DNA from: an uncultured Oscillospiraceae bacterium
GTDB lineage: Bacteria > Bacillota > Clostridia > Oscillospirales > Ruminococcaceae
NCBI GenBank assembly: GCA_934446355.1
Contig: CAKSEC010000015.1
Span: 1 to 54,421, forward strand
Direction: 5' to 3'
DNA: 54,421 bases
Shown: one piece after another, positions 23,161 to 32,007 of the stretch
Position numbering within the stretch: position 1 is the stretch's first letter
How the letters are laid out: each line of letters opens with the position of its first letter
Notes under the pieces: model-generated
Databases searched by the model: none
What the model was told of the DNA's origin: nothing
Seen by the model: only the letters and a program-made list of their open reading frames with translations
Made by a program: the position numbers and the translations under genes

Positions 23161-23834
23161 TGATAAAAGCAGTCATTTTCGATATGGACGGGCTTATTCT
23201 CGACACGGAAAAGCTCCTTGTGAAATACTGGTGTCAGGCGGCGAACGAAGCAGGCTTCCCCATGCAGCGTGAGCACGCACTGAATATCCGCAGTCTGGCA
23301 CGGAAATATGCGATACCCTACCTGCAGGGGCTTTTCGGGCAGGATTTCGACTATGTGAAGATACGCTCCCGCAGAATGGAACTTATGGCACAGCACCTTT
23401 CTCAGCACGGTCTTGAAACGAAGCCGGGGATAAACGCCCTGCTGGACTACCTGAGCGAACAGGGCATACCTGCGGCGATAGCCACTGCGACTGACCTGCA
23501 GCGCACGGAAAATTACCTCGGACAGGTCGGGCTTCTGGGCAGATTCAGCCGGATAGTTTGCGCAGCCATGGTGGAAAGCGGCAAGCCTAGTCCCGATATA
23601 TACCTTTATGCGGCGCAGCAGCTTGGGCTTCCACCGCAGGAATGTATGGCTCTTGAGGATTCGCCCAACGGAGTGCGCAGCGCAGCGGCGGCGGGGTGCG
23701 TGACGGTCATGGTGCCCGATTTGACGCAGCCGGACGATGAGCTTCTGCGGCTTATTTACGCAAAGGCTGATTCACTGGACAAGGTGCCGCAGATTATAGA
23801 GAATATTAATTCCGGCTCATATAGCAATGTTTGA
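23157..23834 (+). CDS. HAD-IA phosphatase (beta-phosphoglucomutase / pseudouridine-5'-phosphatase-like)
   Basis: The 225-residue HAD enzyme has DMDGLILDTE (motif I), ATATD (motif II), a GKPSPDIY lysine and EDSPNGVRSAAAAG (motifs III/IV). The class covers sugar phosphatases, beta-phosphoglucomutase and pseudouridine-5'-phosphatase. Overlap with an RluA gene makes a pseudouridine link tempting, but it remains inference. ATG at 23157 or 23160 is possible. Confidence 0.82.
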   Translation: MMIKAVIFDMDGLILDTEKLLVKYWCQAANEAGFPMQREHALNIRSLARKYAIPYLQGLFGQDFDYVKIRSRRMELMAQHLSQHGLETKPGINALLDYLSEQGIPAAIATATDLQRTENYLGQVGLLGRFSRIVCAAMVESGKPSPDIYLYAAQQLGLPPQECMALEDSPNGVRSAAAAGCVTVMVPDLTQPDDELLRLIYAKADSLDKVPQIIENINSGSYSNV

Positions 23835-23842
23835 TGGATCAA

Positions 23843-23872
23843 GGGACTGCATTAAACCGCAGTCCCAATTTT
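23843..23872 (+). terminator. intrinsic terminator after HAD gene
   Basis: GGGACTGC pairs with GCAGTCCC around an 8-base loop and is followed by AATTTTCAT, ending the unit that begins at 19971. Confidence 0.7.
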
Positions 23873-23976
23873 CATGCAAAAAAATTCCATCGAAAAAAAG
23901 AATATCGGAACGAAAAATGCAGATAATACTTCTCGCAGCGAAAGCTGCAAAGATCTTTCTGAAAGGAATGAAAACA

Positions 23977-24150
23977 ATGGGAACTGAATTTGCTAACAAG
24001 CACATCGGCTGCACTATCCACAACTGCGAGCATCACTGCTGCTGCGAGGATTACTGCTCCCTCGACAAGATAGAGGTCGGCACACACGAGGCTGATCCCA
24101 CCGTATGTCAGTGCACTGACTGCCTGTCCTTCAAGATGAAGCAGTCTTAA
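23977..24150 (+). CDS. DUF1540 Cys-rich small protein
   Basis: The 57-residue protein has eight cysteines and several histidines in a C-T-I-H-N-C-E-H-H-C-C-C-E...C...C-Q-C-T-D-C layout typical of DUF1540, suggesting a metal-binding knot. Function is unknown. The ATG at 23977 is favoured because AAAGGA lies 9 bases upstream; the frame is open further 5' but without homology. The next small frame overlaps its stop codon (TAATG). Confidence 0.82.
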   Translation: MGTEFANKHIGCTIHNCEHHCCCEDYCSLDKIEVGTHEADPTVCQCTDCLSFKMKQS

Positions 24151-24293
24151 TGGAAGAGCGTATATTCAAGGACGAGGAATCCCTCACTCCTGACGCTCTT
24201 GCAGCCGACAAACGGGCGGAGAAGCTTCTGCTGCCGCCGTTCGTCGCAGCATTGACGACAATAAGACTTCGCAATAACAACGGAACCAACTGA
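24150..24293 (+). CDS. possible 47-residue protein coupled to DUF1540
   Basis: A short open frame begins in the TAATG overlap with the DUF1540 stop codon. It encodes a charged N-terminal half (MEERIFKDEESLTPD) and a Leu/Pro-rich middle. It has no ribosome site of its own, so it would rely on coupling. No family is recognised; it may be spurious. Confidence 0.35.
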   Translation: MEERIFKDEESLTPDALAADKRAEKLLLPPFVAALTTIRLRNNNGTN

Positions 24294-24363
24294 ATATCAT
24301 TACCTGCCTGCCGGTAAAACGGCAAGCCAATGGCAGGATAAAGGGGTACGATCGGGTGTGCCC

Positions 24364-24492
24364 CAGACTGACGATAAACCCTCATCTTCGTCGTCACCCG
24401 CCATACGGCAGGCACAAAGCCTAGCCGTAGGGCGGGTTCCTAGAATCTGAGGGCTTCTCGCCAGTCTGAACGTAAACTTTTTCAACATGCTG
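24364..24492 (+). repeat. structured variable-stem repeat, copy 4
   Basis: Core 24364-24468. The private stem ACCCGCCATACGGC (24396-24409) pairs with 24424-24437 at 13 of 14 positions around the invariant loop. The outer stem has one mismatch (A/C). The tail ends CAACATGCTG and is followed without a gap by the terminator hairpin at 24493. Confidence 0.9.
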
Positions 24493-24525
24493 ATGCCGCA
24501 CTATTCACGTGCGGCATTTTTGTCT
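24493..24525 (+). terminator. intrinsic terminator abutting repeat copy 4
   Basis: ATGCCGCAC and GTGCGGCAT pair around TATTCAC, followed by TTTTGTCTTT. It starts at the base after the repeat's tail. Confidence 0.8.
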
Positions 24526-24531
24526 TTCCTC

Positions 24532-24560
24532 TTGATTTTTTACGTAAAAAATGATACAAT
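24532..24560 (+). promoter_or_regulatory. promoter of the esterase gene at 24604
   Basis: TTGATT at 24532-24537, 17 bases, TACAAT at 24555-24560. Confidence 0.65.
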
Positions 24561-24603
24561 AATATATAGTGGTTATTCTATACTTTTTTTGAGGAGCAGC
24601 GAT

Positions 24604-25413
24604 ATGACTATAAAAACATTTAACATCAATTCTGACAAGACTGCATTCGTCAGGGCTTATCTTCCCGACCCTATCGCCGGACTGCCTTTCTGCGAGAAGC
24701 GTCCCGCTGTGCTGATATTTCCGGGCGGCGGCTATGAATATTGCTCCGACAGGGAGGGCGAGCCTATCGCCTTGCAGTATCTTGCAATGGGATATGCGGC
24801 GTTCGTTGTGACCTATGCCTGCAATGAGAGATTCCCCGAACCGCTGATGAATGCGGCTTACATATTCTACAAGATACGCATGAGGTCTGAGGAGTTCAGC
24901 ATTGACCCGCAGAAAATGGCTGTGCTCGGCTGCTCTGCCGGAGGACACCTCGCAGGCTGTCTTGCTACGATGTGGAGCGACGTAATGCTGACCAAGACCA
25001 TCGGCTGTGAGCCTGAGGAACTTCGCCCGAACGCTGCGATACTCTGCTATCCGGTAATAAGCGGTGTCACAGCGCCTCACGAGGGCAGCTTCAAGGTATT
25101 GCTCGGCGAGGAAGCTTCACGCTCCGACCTGAGCCGGCTCTCTCTTGAAAACCGTGTAACGCCGAAAACTCCGCCTATGTTCATTTGGGCGACCGCAAAC
25201 GACGACTGCGTATCTGCGCATAATTCGCTGGTGATGGCTAAGGCGTGCGTTTCAAACAAGGTCCCTGTGGAACTTCACCTGTTCGACGAGGGACCGCACG
25301 GGCTTTCCACCTGCGACAAGGCTACCGGCTGGAATGAGGCGTTCTATCTGGAGAACGTCCGCCGCTGGATACCCATGTCGGGAGAGTTCCTTGCGAAGTA
25401 TATGAACGTGTAA
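24604..25413 (+). CDS. alpha/beta-hydrolase, acetyl-esterase / BD-FAE type
   Basis: The 269-residue cytoplasmic hydrolase has the oxyanion-hole block FPGGGYEYCSDREGEPIA, the nucleophile elbow GCSAGGHL, an Asp in ANDDCV and a His in EGPHGLS. This is the pattern of xylan acetylesterase and bifunctional feruloyl/acetyl esterases of gut bacteria. The absence of a signal peptide suggests action on imported oligosaccharides. GAGGAG lies upstream of the ATG. The next gene follows after 12 bases. Confidence 0.85.
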   Translation: MTIKTFNINSDKTAFVRAYLPDPIAGLPFCEKRPAVLIFPGGGYEYCSDREGEPIALQYLAMGYAAFVVTYACNERFPEPLMNAAYIFYKIRMRSEEFSIDPQKMAVLGCSAGGHLAGCLATMWSDVMLTKTIGCEPEELRPNAAILCYPVISGVTAPHEGSFKVLLGEEASRSDLSRLSLENRVTPKTPPMFIWATANDDCVSAHNSLVMAKACVSNKVPVELHLFDEGPHGLSTCDKATGWNEAFYLENVRRWIPMSGEFLAKYMNV

Positions 25414-25425
25414 GGAGGAGATATC

Positions 25426-25755
25426 ATGGCTATACCGGACAAGGTGCGCTACACCAAGGGCGAAAAGACCGCTGAGATAGTCGGCGGGGCATTGCTTGCG
25501 GTATATGTTGCGGTCGTCATCACGCTGATGATAATGGGTATCACCGACGGCGGGAATATCATATTTCTGGTGGTAATGCTGATAGAATACGGCGTATTTT
25601 CGATATGCTCGGTATATCCGCAGGGCTCAAACGTACTGAATAAGCCGGAAACCGCCACAGACCGTGACTTCCATAGAGTAAGGCGGGGCAGTATCATCGC
25701 AAAGTATGTGATGTCCACGGCGGTGTTCCTGCTTTCGCTGCCGTTTTTCGGCTGA
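25426..25755 (+). CDS. three-helix small membrane protein
   Basis: The 109-residue protein has helices near residues 19-38, 44-62 and 92-108 and a charged loop (NKPETATDRDFHRVRRG). It is co-transcribed with the esterase gene upstream and followed 55 bases later by lysA. I do not recognise the family. Confidence 0.65.
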   Translation: MAIPDKVRYTKGEKTAEIVGGALLAVYVAVVITLMIMGITDGGNIIFLVVMLIEYGVFSICSVYPQGSNVLNKPETATDRDFHRVRRGSIIAKYVMSTAVFLLSLPFFG

Positions 25756-25810
25756 AATCATACAGGCGGCGGAAAGTCCGCTCCTGCAAAATACAGAAAG
25801 GACAAAAGAA

Positions 25811-27076
25811 ATGAAAACACCATTTGTTACCAAGGAACAGATCGAGGAGATAGCAAAGACCTATCCCACACCATTCCACATCTATGACGAAAAGGGCATA
25901 AGAGAGACCGCCCGCAGGCTCAACAAGGCTTTCTCATGGAACAAGGGCTTTAAGGAGTATTTCGCAGTAAAGGCGACCCCCAACCCGTTCATCATGAATG
26001 TGCTGAGAAGCGAGGGCTGCGGCTTCGACTGCTCCAGCTATAACGAACTTCTGCTCAGCGGTCAGGTGGGCGCACAGGGGCATGAGATAATGTTCAGTTC
26101 CAACGCAACTCCCGATGAGGATTTCAAGCTGGCGTACAAGATGGGTGCGCTCATCAATCTTGACGATTTCACACATATCGATATTCTCGACAAGCTGACC
26201 GGCATTCCGGAAACCATCTCCTGCCGCTATAACCCCGGCGGAGAGTTCAAGACCGACGGCAGCCCGAACGTAATGGATACCCCCAAGGACGCAAAATACG
26301 GCTTCACGCACGACCAGCTTATCGAGGGCTACCGCATACTCAAGGAAAAGGGTGCGAAGAAGTTCGGAATGCACGCATTCCTTGCCAGCAACACGCTGAC
26401 CAACGACTATTACCCCACGCTTGCCGGAATACTGTTCCGCACCGCCGTTGAGATAAAGGAAAAGACCGGCGTGGAGCTCAGCTTCATCAACCTGTCCGGC
26501 GGCGTAGGCATTCCCTATCGCCCCGACCAGCCCGCTAACGACATAGCAGTTATCGGCGAAAAGGTAAGGGAGCAGTTCGAGAAGATACTCGTTCCGGCAG
26601 GACTTGGCAATATCTCGCTGTGCACAGAACTCGGCCGCTATATGCTCGGTCCGAACGGAATGCTCATCGCAAAGGCTATCCGTGAAAAGCACATCTACAA
26701 GGAATATATCGGGCTTGACGCCTGCGCTGCGAACCTCATGCGTCCGGCTATTTATGGGGCATATCACCACATAACCGTGCTCGGCAAGGAAAATCAGCCG
26801 TGCGACCACAAGTACGACATTACCGGCGGTCTTTGCGAGAACTGCGACAAGTTTGCAGTGGACAGAATGCTGCCGAAGATAGACATGGGCGACTATATCG
26901 CTATCCACGACGCCGGCGCACACGGCTTCTCAATGGGCTATAACTATAACGGAAAGCTGAGGAGCGCAGAACTGCTGCTGCGTGAGGACGGCTCGGTAAA
27001 GCTTATCAGACGTGCTGAAACCGCAGCGGATTATTTCGCAACGTTCGATTTCGCAAACTTCGATTTCGACGTGTGA
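25811..27076 (+). CDS. lysA: diaminopimelate decarboxylase
   Basis: The 421-residue fold-type III PLP enzyme makes L-lysine from meso-diaminopimelate. The PLP lysine is K54 in FAVKATPNP. The glycine-rich phosphate-binding loop is in INLSGGVGIPY, and the C-terminal barrel has GGLCENCDKFA, carrying the active-site Cys of the partner subunit, and the terminal DAGAHGFSMGYNYNG. Some homologues act on other amino acids, but the overall match favours LysA. AGAAAGGA precedes the ATG. Confidence 0.88.
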   Translation: MKTPFVTKEQIEEIAKTYPTPFHIYDEKGIRETARRLNKAFSWNKGFKEYFAVKATPNPFIMNVLRSEGCGFDCSSYNELLLSGQVGAQGHEIMFSSNATPDEDFKLAYKMGALINLDDFTHIDILDKLTGIPETISCRYNPGGEFKTDGSPNVMDTPKDAKYGFTHDQLIEGYRILKEKGAKKFGMHAFLASNTLTNDYYPTLAGILFRTAVEIKEKTGVELSFINLSGGVGIPYRPDQPANDIAVIGEKVREQFEKILVPAGLGNISLCTELGRYMLGPNGMLIAKAIREKHIYKEYIGLDACAANLMRPAIYGAYHHITVLGKENQPCDHKYDITGGLCENCDKFAVDRMLPKIDMGDYIAIHDAGAHGFSMGYNYNGKLRSAELLLREDGSVKLIRRAETAADYFATFDFANFDFDV

Positions 27077-27101
27077 TATGCGCTGCTGAGGTGCTGACGA
27101 T

Positions 27102-27776
27102 ATGAGAATGAGAAAAAAGAAGCATCTGGAGGAGCGGCTTGAAGCCTGCCGTCCGGTAATGCTGACAATGCAGAACCAGAACGAGCACGCAAACGATCCC
27201 TTAGACGACGCACTTTTTTTCGACAGCATGAGGGTATTCGGGAACACTGCACCGCTGCACCTTGAAGTAGGCAGCGGCAAGGGCAGCTTCATCATCGAAC
27301 TTGCCCGCAGAAATCCCGATATCAACTACATCGCCGTGGAAAAAACGCCGAACGTGCTCGTCACCGGTGCTGAGGAACTTGTGAAAAGCGGACTGCAGAA
27401 CGTGCGCTTTTGTCTTGGTCAGGCGGAATACCTTGAACACCTGTTCCGCCCGCATACCGTGGAGCGGTTGTACCTGAATTTCAGCTGTCCGTTCCCGAAA
27501 GAAACTTATGCAAGGCACAGACTGACGCACACACGCTTCCTTGCTATCTATAAGCAGATAATGAAGCCGGGTGCGGAAATACACCAAAAGACCGACAATA
27601 TGCGGCTGTTTGAGTTTTCGATAGAGCATTTCTCGAAAAACGGCTTCGCAATGAAAAATGTATCCCTTGACCTGCATAACAGCGGCTTTGAGGGGAACAT
27701 TATGACCGAATACGAAAAGCGGTTCACCGATCTGGGACAGCCTATATACCGCCTTGAAGCGGTAGTCCCTGAGTGA
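27102..27776 (+). CDS. trmB: tRNA (guanine-46-N7)-methyltransferase
   Basis: The 224-residue SAM-dependent enzyme has the TrmB motifs: LEVGSGKGSFI (SAM binding), IAVEKTPNVL, YLNFSCPFPKETYARHRLTH (the family's W-P-K-x-R-H region, here with Cys for Trp/Asp-type residues) and TDNMRLFEFS. It methylates G46 in the tRNA variable loop. FSCPFPK differs from the common FPDPWPK, a small deviation near the active site worth noting. Confidence 0.88.
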   Translation: MRMRKKKHLEERLEACRPVMLTMQNQNEHANDPLDDALFFDSMRVFGNTAPLHLEVGSGKGSFIIELARRNPDINYIAVEKTPNVLVTGAEELVKSGLQNVRFCLGQAEYLEHLFRPHTVERLYLNFSCPFPKETYARHRLTHTRFLAIYKQIMKPGAEIHQKTDNMRLFEFSIEHFSKNGFAMKNVSLDLHNSGFEGNIMTEYEKRFTDLGQPIYRLEAVVPE

Positions 27777-27801
27777 TCGGGCAGGAATTTGTGGGTGTGA
27801 T

Positions 27802-28725
27802 ATGAAGATTACGAAGATATCGGGCACTTTCCCCAGTACCACAGGGCTGACTCGCTGCAGGTACTATATGTATATCCCGGAGAAGCCGAGGGCGGCTCTT
27901 ATGTTGTCGCACGGAATGTGCGAATATATCCAGCGTTACAGGGAATTTGCAGAATTTCTCTGCAGGAACGGGATAGCTTTCTGCGGCAGCGACCATATCG
28001 GTCACGGAAATTCGGTTTCCGGACCGGATATGCTGGGCTATTTCGGGGAAAGCGGCGGCTTTATGTGCATGGCAAAGGACCTGCACCGCATGAAACTCAT
28101 CATGGAAAAAAAGCTGCCGGATATCCCGCACTTCCTTATGGGACACAGCATGGGCAGCTTTATTGCGAGAATATACCTGTCGAGGTTCTCCGACAACTGG
28201 AGCGGCGCAGTGATAATGGGCACCGCCGGCGGCGTTACCGGCTCAGCCCCGCTGAGAAGCCTGCTTGAAGTGCTGTGCCGGTCAAAGAGCAGCAAGTTCC
28301 GTCCTGAGTTCAGCAACAGGCTGGCTTTCGGCGTGTTCAATCTGCGCACGCCTGAACACCGCACGCATAACGACTGGCTGTCACGCTGGGAGGAAAATGT
28401 GGACAGATACAACGCAGACCCGCTGTGCACGTTCACATTCACGGTGGCTGGCTTCAAGGACCTGCTGAATGCGCTGATGTGCGCAAATTCCCGCAGCGTT
28501 ATCGAGAATACCCCGACCGACCTGCCGATATTGTTCCTGTCCGGTTCGATGGACCCGGTGGGCGAGTACGGCGCAGGGGTGCGTGCTGCCTGCATGAAGT
28601 ACCTTGAGCATGGGTGCGACGTAAGAATAAAAATATACCCCGGCGCACGGCATGAGCTTATCTTTGAGATAAACCGTGACGAGGTAATGCGGGATATTCT
28701 GCACTTCATCAACTCCAAAATATAA
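27802..28725 (+). CDS. alpha/beta-hydrolase, monoacylglycerol lipase/lysophospholipase-like
   Basis: The 307-residue serine hydrolase has LSHGMCEYIQRYREFAEFL, DHIGHGNS and the nucleophile GHSMGSFIA, with an Asp in SGSMDPVG and His in GARHE. The pattern is that of the serine aminopeptidase S33 / lysophospholipase L2 group. No signal peptide. Its stop codon is immediately followed by a 48-bp miniature insertion element whose ATAA duplication includes the stop. Confidence 0.85.
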   Translation: MKITKISGTFPSTTGLTRCRYYMYIPEKPRAALMLSHGMCEYIQRYREFAEFLCRNGIAFCGSDHIGHGNSVSGPDMLGYFGESGGFMCMAKDLHRMKLIMEKKLPDIPHFLMGHSMGSFIARIYLSRFSDNWSGAVIMGTAGGVTGSAPLRSLLEVLCRSKSSKFRPEFSNRLAFGVFNLRTPEHRTHNDWLSRWEENVDRYNADPLCTFTFTVAGFKDLLNALMCANSRSVIENTPTDLPILFLSGSMDPVGEYGAGVRAACMKYLEHGCDVRIKIYPGARHELIFEINRDEVMRDILHFINSKI

Positions 28726-28773
28726 GGCAAGACACGTGCAAAATCCAATAAATGGTCTTTGTGCGGTGTTGCC
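28726..28773. mobile_element. 48-bp miniature of the GGCAACACC MITE
   Basis: On the minus strand this repeats the first 48 bases of the 173-bp element almost exactly and ends GTCTTGCC. It is flanked by ATAA on both sides (28722-28725, 28774-28777). It therefore looks like a complete, separately inserted short derivative, placed at the stop codon of the upstream gene. Confidence 0.72.
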
Positions 28774-28784
28774 ATAACAAAAAA

Positions 28785-28826
28785 AGCCGCTGCGACGGCG
28801 TAAGAAGCTTTGTCACAGCGGCTTTG
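28785..28826 (-). terminator. terminator of the 43-residue gene
   Basis: On the minus strand AGCCGCTG pairs with CAGCGGCT across about 20 bases and is followed by seven T. Confidence 0.75.
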
Positions 28827-28831
28827 CTATT

Positions 28832-28963
28832 TTACTTGTTCTGGGCAATGAGCCGGAGAATGATTATTGCGATAAATGAGGCACCGCATATCACCCAGTT
28901 CATTATTACACGGCGGCGCAGTCTGTCGCTGTCGTTTTTTCGCTTATCTTCCCGTTTAGCCAT
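28832..28963 (-). CDS. 43-residue single-pass membrane protein
   Basis: This short minus-strand frame has a strong ribosome site (GAGGAGGTCTGACA before the ATG), a very basic N-terminal half (MAKREDKRKNDSDRLRRR) and one hydrophobic helix, then a terminator just after the stop codon. It is a complete small transcription unit between two plus-strand genes. Topology should be N-terminus in. Function unknown. Confidence 0.65.
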   Translation of the reverse strand: MAKREDKRKNDSDRLRRRVIMNWVICGASFIAIIILRLIAQNK

Positions 28964-29048
28964 TGTCAGACCTCCTCAGATATGTCTGCTTTTATTTTAT
29001 CATCAAAACCGCCGCTTGTCAAGTGGACGGCGGACGAAAGGAAATCGA

Positions 29049-31133
29049 ATGAAGCTTGTAATAGCCGAAAAGCCCTCCGTGGGCAATTCTATAGCCAAGA
29101 TAATCGGTGCGGACCGCCGCAGGGGCGACGGATTCACCGAGGGAAACGGATACATAGTAAGCTGGTGCTTCGGACATCTGGTAACGCTGTCCGCTCCGGA
29201 AGAATACGACAAGCGTTACGCAAAGCCGTGGAAGCTGTCGAATCTCCCGATAATACCGGAGGAATTCCGCTGGACCGTTGCAGAGAGCGCTGCGCCGCAG
29301 TTCGAGAGATTAAAGGAACTTATGCAGCGACCGGACGTAGACGAACTCATCTGCGCCACTGACGCCGGACGTGAGGGCGAGTGCGTGTTCAGGTACGTGT
29401 ATTATCAGGCGGGCTGCACCAAGCCGTTTTCCCGCCTGTGGATAAGTTCGATGACCGACGAGGCTATCCGTGAGGGCTTCCGTGACCTGCGACCCGGCAG
29501 CGATTACGACGCACTCTACCGCAGCGGACTTGCACGCAGCAAGGCTGACTGGATAGTGGGAATGAACGCAACGCAGCTATTCACTGTGAAATACCGCAAT
29601 ATGCTGTCGGTCGGCAGAGTTCAGACCCCGACCCTTGCAATGCTGGTCGAGCGTGAAAAGAAGATACAGCAGTTCGCTTCTGCAAAATACTATACGCTGG
29701 AACTCAACTGCGGCAAATTCAGGGCGGAAAGCGACAAGATACCCGCAATCGAAGCGGAGGGCGCAGCCGCAAAGTGCGGCAACACCGCCGCCGTGAAGTC
29801 GGTGGTGAGCGAGCAGAAGAATGCGAATCCGCCCAAGCTTTACGACCTGACGACGCTGCAGCGTGACGCAAACCGGCTGTACGGCTATACAGCGCAGCAG
29901 ACGCTGGACTGTGCGCAGAAGCTTTACGAAAGCAAGCTGATAACCTACCCACGCACGGACAGCTGCTACATCACCGACGACATGGAGCAGACCGCCGCTG
30001 AGATGGTAAGGCTCACCGCACGTGCGATCACATTCGGCAAGGATTATGAGAAGCAGGGCTGCACGCCGGACATAAAGCGGCTGATAAACAACGACAAGGT
30101 GAGCGACCACCATGCGCTGCTCCCCACACGTGAGATATCGAGGTATGATTTCAGCCGCCTTTCCGAGGAATGCTGGAACGTGCTGTCGCTTATCGCAATA
30201 AGGCTGCTTCTGGCGGTATCTCCGGTGCATTCCTACGACAGCGTGACCGCAGTTCTGGAGTGCGGCGGGCGTGAATTCACCGCACGGGGAAAGACAGTGA
30301 CGAACGGCGGCTGGAAGCAGCTTGAAGCAGATATAAAGGCAGGACTGAAAGGCATAGTTCAGGACGCAGACGAGGACAAATCAGACGAGCCGGAGGGCGT
30401 ACTCCCGCCGCTCAGCGTGGGCGCAGCGGTGGCTGTGAAGTCAGTGAAGCCGCTGGAGCACAAGACTACTCCGCCCAAACGCTTCACGGAGGATATGCTG
30501 CTTTCCGCAATGGAGAGGGCAGGCTCTGACAGCTATGACGACGATGACGACGTGGAGAAAAAGGGGCTTGGTACGCCGGCGACCCGTGCGGCAATAATCG
30601 AAACGCTTGTCAAGCGGCAGTATGTCGAGCGCAAGGGAAAGCAGCTCATTCCCACCGACAAGGGCATACGTGTGATAGACGTCGTTCCTGAAAAGGTGAA
30701 ATCAGCCGCAATGACCGCCGAATGGGAAAGCACCCTGCAGAAGATAGCAAAGGGGCAGGCGGACGACCAGCAGTTCCTGACGGAGATAATCGAGTTCACA
30801 AAGCAGCTTATAAAGGACAACGCCGGCGAAGCCAGCCGTGACAGCAATCCGTTCAGATTTTCACGGCTGCCCGTTGCGGGCAAATGCCCGCGCTGCGGCA
30901 GGAACGTGTATGAGTTCCAGAAGTCCTATTCCTGCGAGGACAGCAGGGGAGCGTGCGGGTTCTTTTTCATGAAAGAGATATTCGGCAAGGAAATAACCAT
31001 GACTCAGGCGAAGCGCATCCTTGAAAAGGGCAGCTCCATCACGCTGAAAGGCTTCACAGATAAGGCGGGCAACGCCTGCAGCGGAAAATTCGTGCTGACC
31101 GACGGCAGAGTGCGTGTTGAATTTGATAAGTGA
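29049..31133 (+). CDS. topB: DNA topoisomerase III
   Basis: The 694-residue type IA topoisomerase has TOPRIM residues in IAEKPSVG and CATDAGREGE, then SVGRVQTPTLAMLVERE, the active-site Tyr in ITYPRTDSCY, HHALLPT and LGTPATRAAIIE. The C-terminus has a CPRCGRNVYE...SCEDSRGACGF zinc-ribbon-like pair and ends FVLTDGRVRVEF. It decatenates and relaxes DNA with a single-strand gap. The ATG at 29049 follows AAAGGA; the frame is open upstream but has no homology there. Chromosomal and plasmid/ICE versions both exist; nothing mobile is nearby. Confidence 0.92.
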   Translation: MKLVIAEKPSVGNSIAKIIGADRRRGDGFTEGNGYIVSWCFGHLVTLSAPEEYDKRYAKPWKLSNLPIIPEEFRWTVAESAAPQFERLKELMQRPDVDELICATDAGREGECVFRYVYYQAGCTKPFSRLWISSMTDEAIREGFRDLRPGSDYDALYRSGLARSKADWIVGMNATQLFTVKYRNMLSVGRVQTPTLAMLVEREKKIQQFASAKYYTLELNCGKFRAESDKIPAIEAEGAAAKCGNTAAVKSVVSEQKNANPPKLYDLTTLQRDANRLYGYTAQQTLDCAQKLYESKLITYPRTDSCYITDDMEQTAAEMVRLTARAITFGKDYEKQGCTPDIKRLINNDKVSDHHALLPTREISRYDFSRLSEECWNVLSLIAIRLLLAVSPVHSYDSVTAVLECGGREFTARGKTVTNGGWKQLEADIKAGLKGIVQDADEDKSDEPEGVLPPLSVGAAVAVKSVKPLEHKTTPPKRFTEDMLLSAMERAGSDSYDDDDDVEKKGLGTPATRAAIIETLVKRQYVERKGKQLIPTDKGIRVIDVVPEKVKSAAMTAEWESTLQKIAKGQADDQQFLTEIIEFTKQLIKDNAGEASRDSNPFRFSRLPVAGKCPRCGRNVYEFQKSYSCEDSRGACGFFFMKEIFGKEITMTQAKRILEKGSSITLKGFTDKAGNACSGKFVLTDGRVRVEFDK

Positions 31134-31179
31134 GCCGTTATCTGTGGTGTGACTTAGTTGACTGTCAGGAGGCGAGCAA

Positions 31180-31974
31180 ATGAAGATAGGCGTTTCCACT
31201 GCGTCGCTGTATCCGCTCCATGCGGAGGACGCATTCAGGGAGCTTGCAGTGCGGGGAATAAAGACCGCCGAGGTATTCGCAAACAGCACCGGCGAGGCAC
31301 GCGATCCGGTCACGGGTCTGATACTCGGCACAGCGCAGGAATACGGAATGGAGATAACCAGCTTCCACCCGTTTTCCTCACCGATGGAGTCGGTGTATCT
31401 GTTTTCCACCTACGACCGGCGTATCGACGAAATGATGACGCTTTACCGTGAATTTTTCGGAAGCATGGTGCGGCTTGGTGCGAAGATATTCGTGCTGCAT
31501 GGTGCGATACTCAGCAGCAAATGCCCGCCGGAGCACTATATGCGGCAGTTCAGAATGCTTGCAGAGGCGGGGCGTGAATTTGGCATAACAGTGGCTCAGG
31601 AGAACGTCAGCTACTGTATGTCGGGGAGCCTTGATTTCCTGAAGCTGATGAAGCGGGAACTTGGCGAATACGCTAATTTTGTGCTTGACCTGAAGCAGAG
31701 CCGCCGCAGTCACCTTGACCCGTTCGACATAATCCACGAACTTGAAAGCAATATAGTGCACCTGCATATCAGCGACGGCTCAGGCGACCGCGACTGCCTG
31801 CCGGTGGGACAGGGCGATTTTGACTTCCGCAGGTTGATGCAGGAGATGTCTGCAATAGGCTATCAGGGGGCTTATATCGTGGAACTTTACCGCCAGAATT
31901 ACGACACCTTTGACAGGCTGAGGGAATCCTGCGATAATCTGAACGAGTGCGCCCAGAGCCTTGGGCTGAAATAG
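31180..31974 (+). CDS. sugar phosphate isomerase/epimerase-like TIM-barrel protein
   Basis: The 264-residue protein has the xylose-isomerase-like (AP endonuclease 2) barrel pattern: a KIGVST start, FHPFSSP, LHGAILSS, an AQENVSYC metal-binding strand, FVLDLKQSRR, HLHISDG and PVGQGDFDF. Related proteins act on sugars or inositols. The substrate is unknown. GGAGG lies upstream. Confidence 0.82.
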   Translation: MKIGVSTASLYPLHAEDAFRELAVRGIKTAEVFANSTGEARDPVTGLILGTAQEYGMEITSFHPFSSPMESVYLFSTYDRRIDEMMTLYREFFGSMVRLGAKIFVLHGAILSSKCPPEHYMRQFRMLAEAGREFGITVAQENVSYCMSGSLDFLKLMKRELGEYANFVLDLKQSRRSHLDPFDIIHELESNIVHLHISDGSGDRDCLPVGQGDFDFRRLMQEMSAIGYQGAYIVELYRQNYDTFDRLRESCDNLNECAQSLGLK

Positions 31975-31981
31975 AATAGTA

Positions 31982-32007
31982 AAAGGGCTGCTCTTCTGCA
32001 GCCCTTT
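31982..32007 (+). terminator. hairpin abutting repeat copy 5
   Basis: AAAGGGCTGC and GCAGCCCTTT pair perfectly around TCTTCT. The next base (32008) is the tail end of repeat copy 5, which lies on the minus strand. Confidence 0.7.

Noticed and set aside
28752..29048. Longer topB protein with about 99 extra N-terminal residues
   Set aside because: The extra part overlaps the minus-strand 43-residue gene and its terminator, has no homology, and a good ribosome site precedes ATG 29049.
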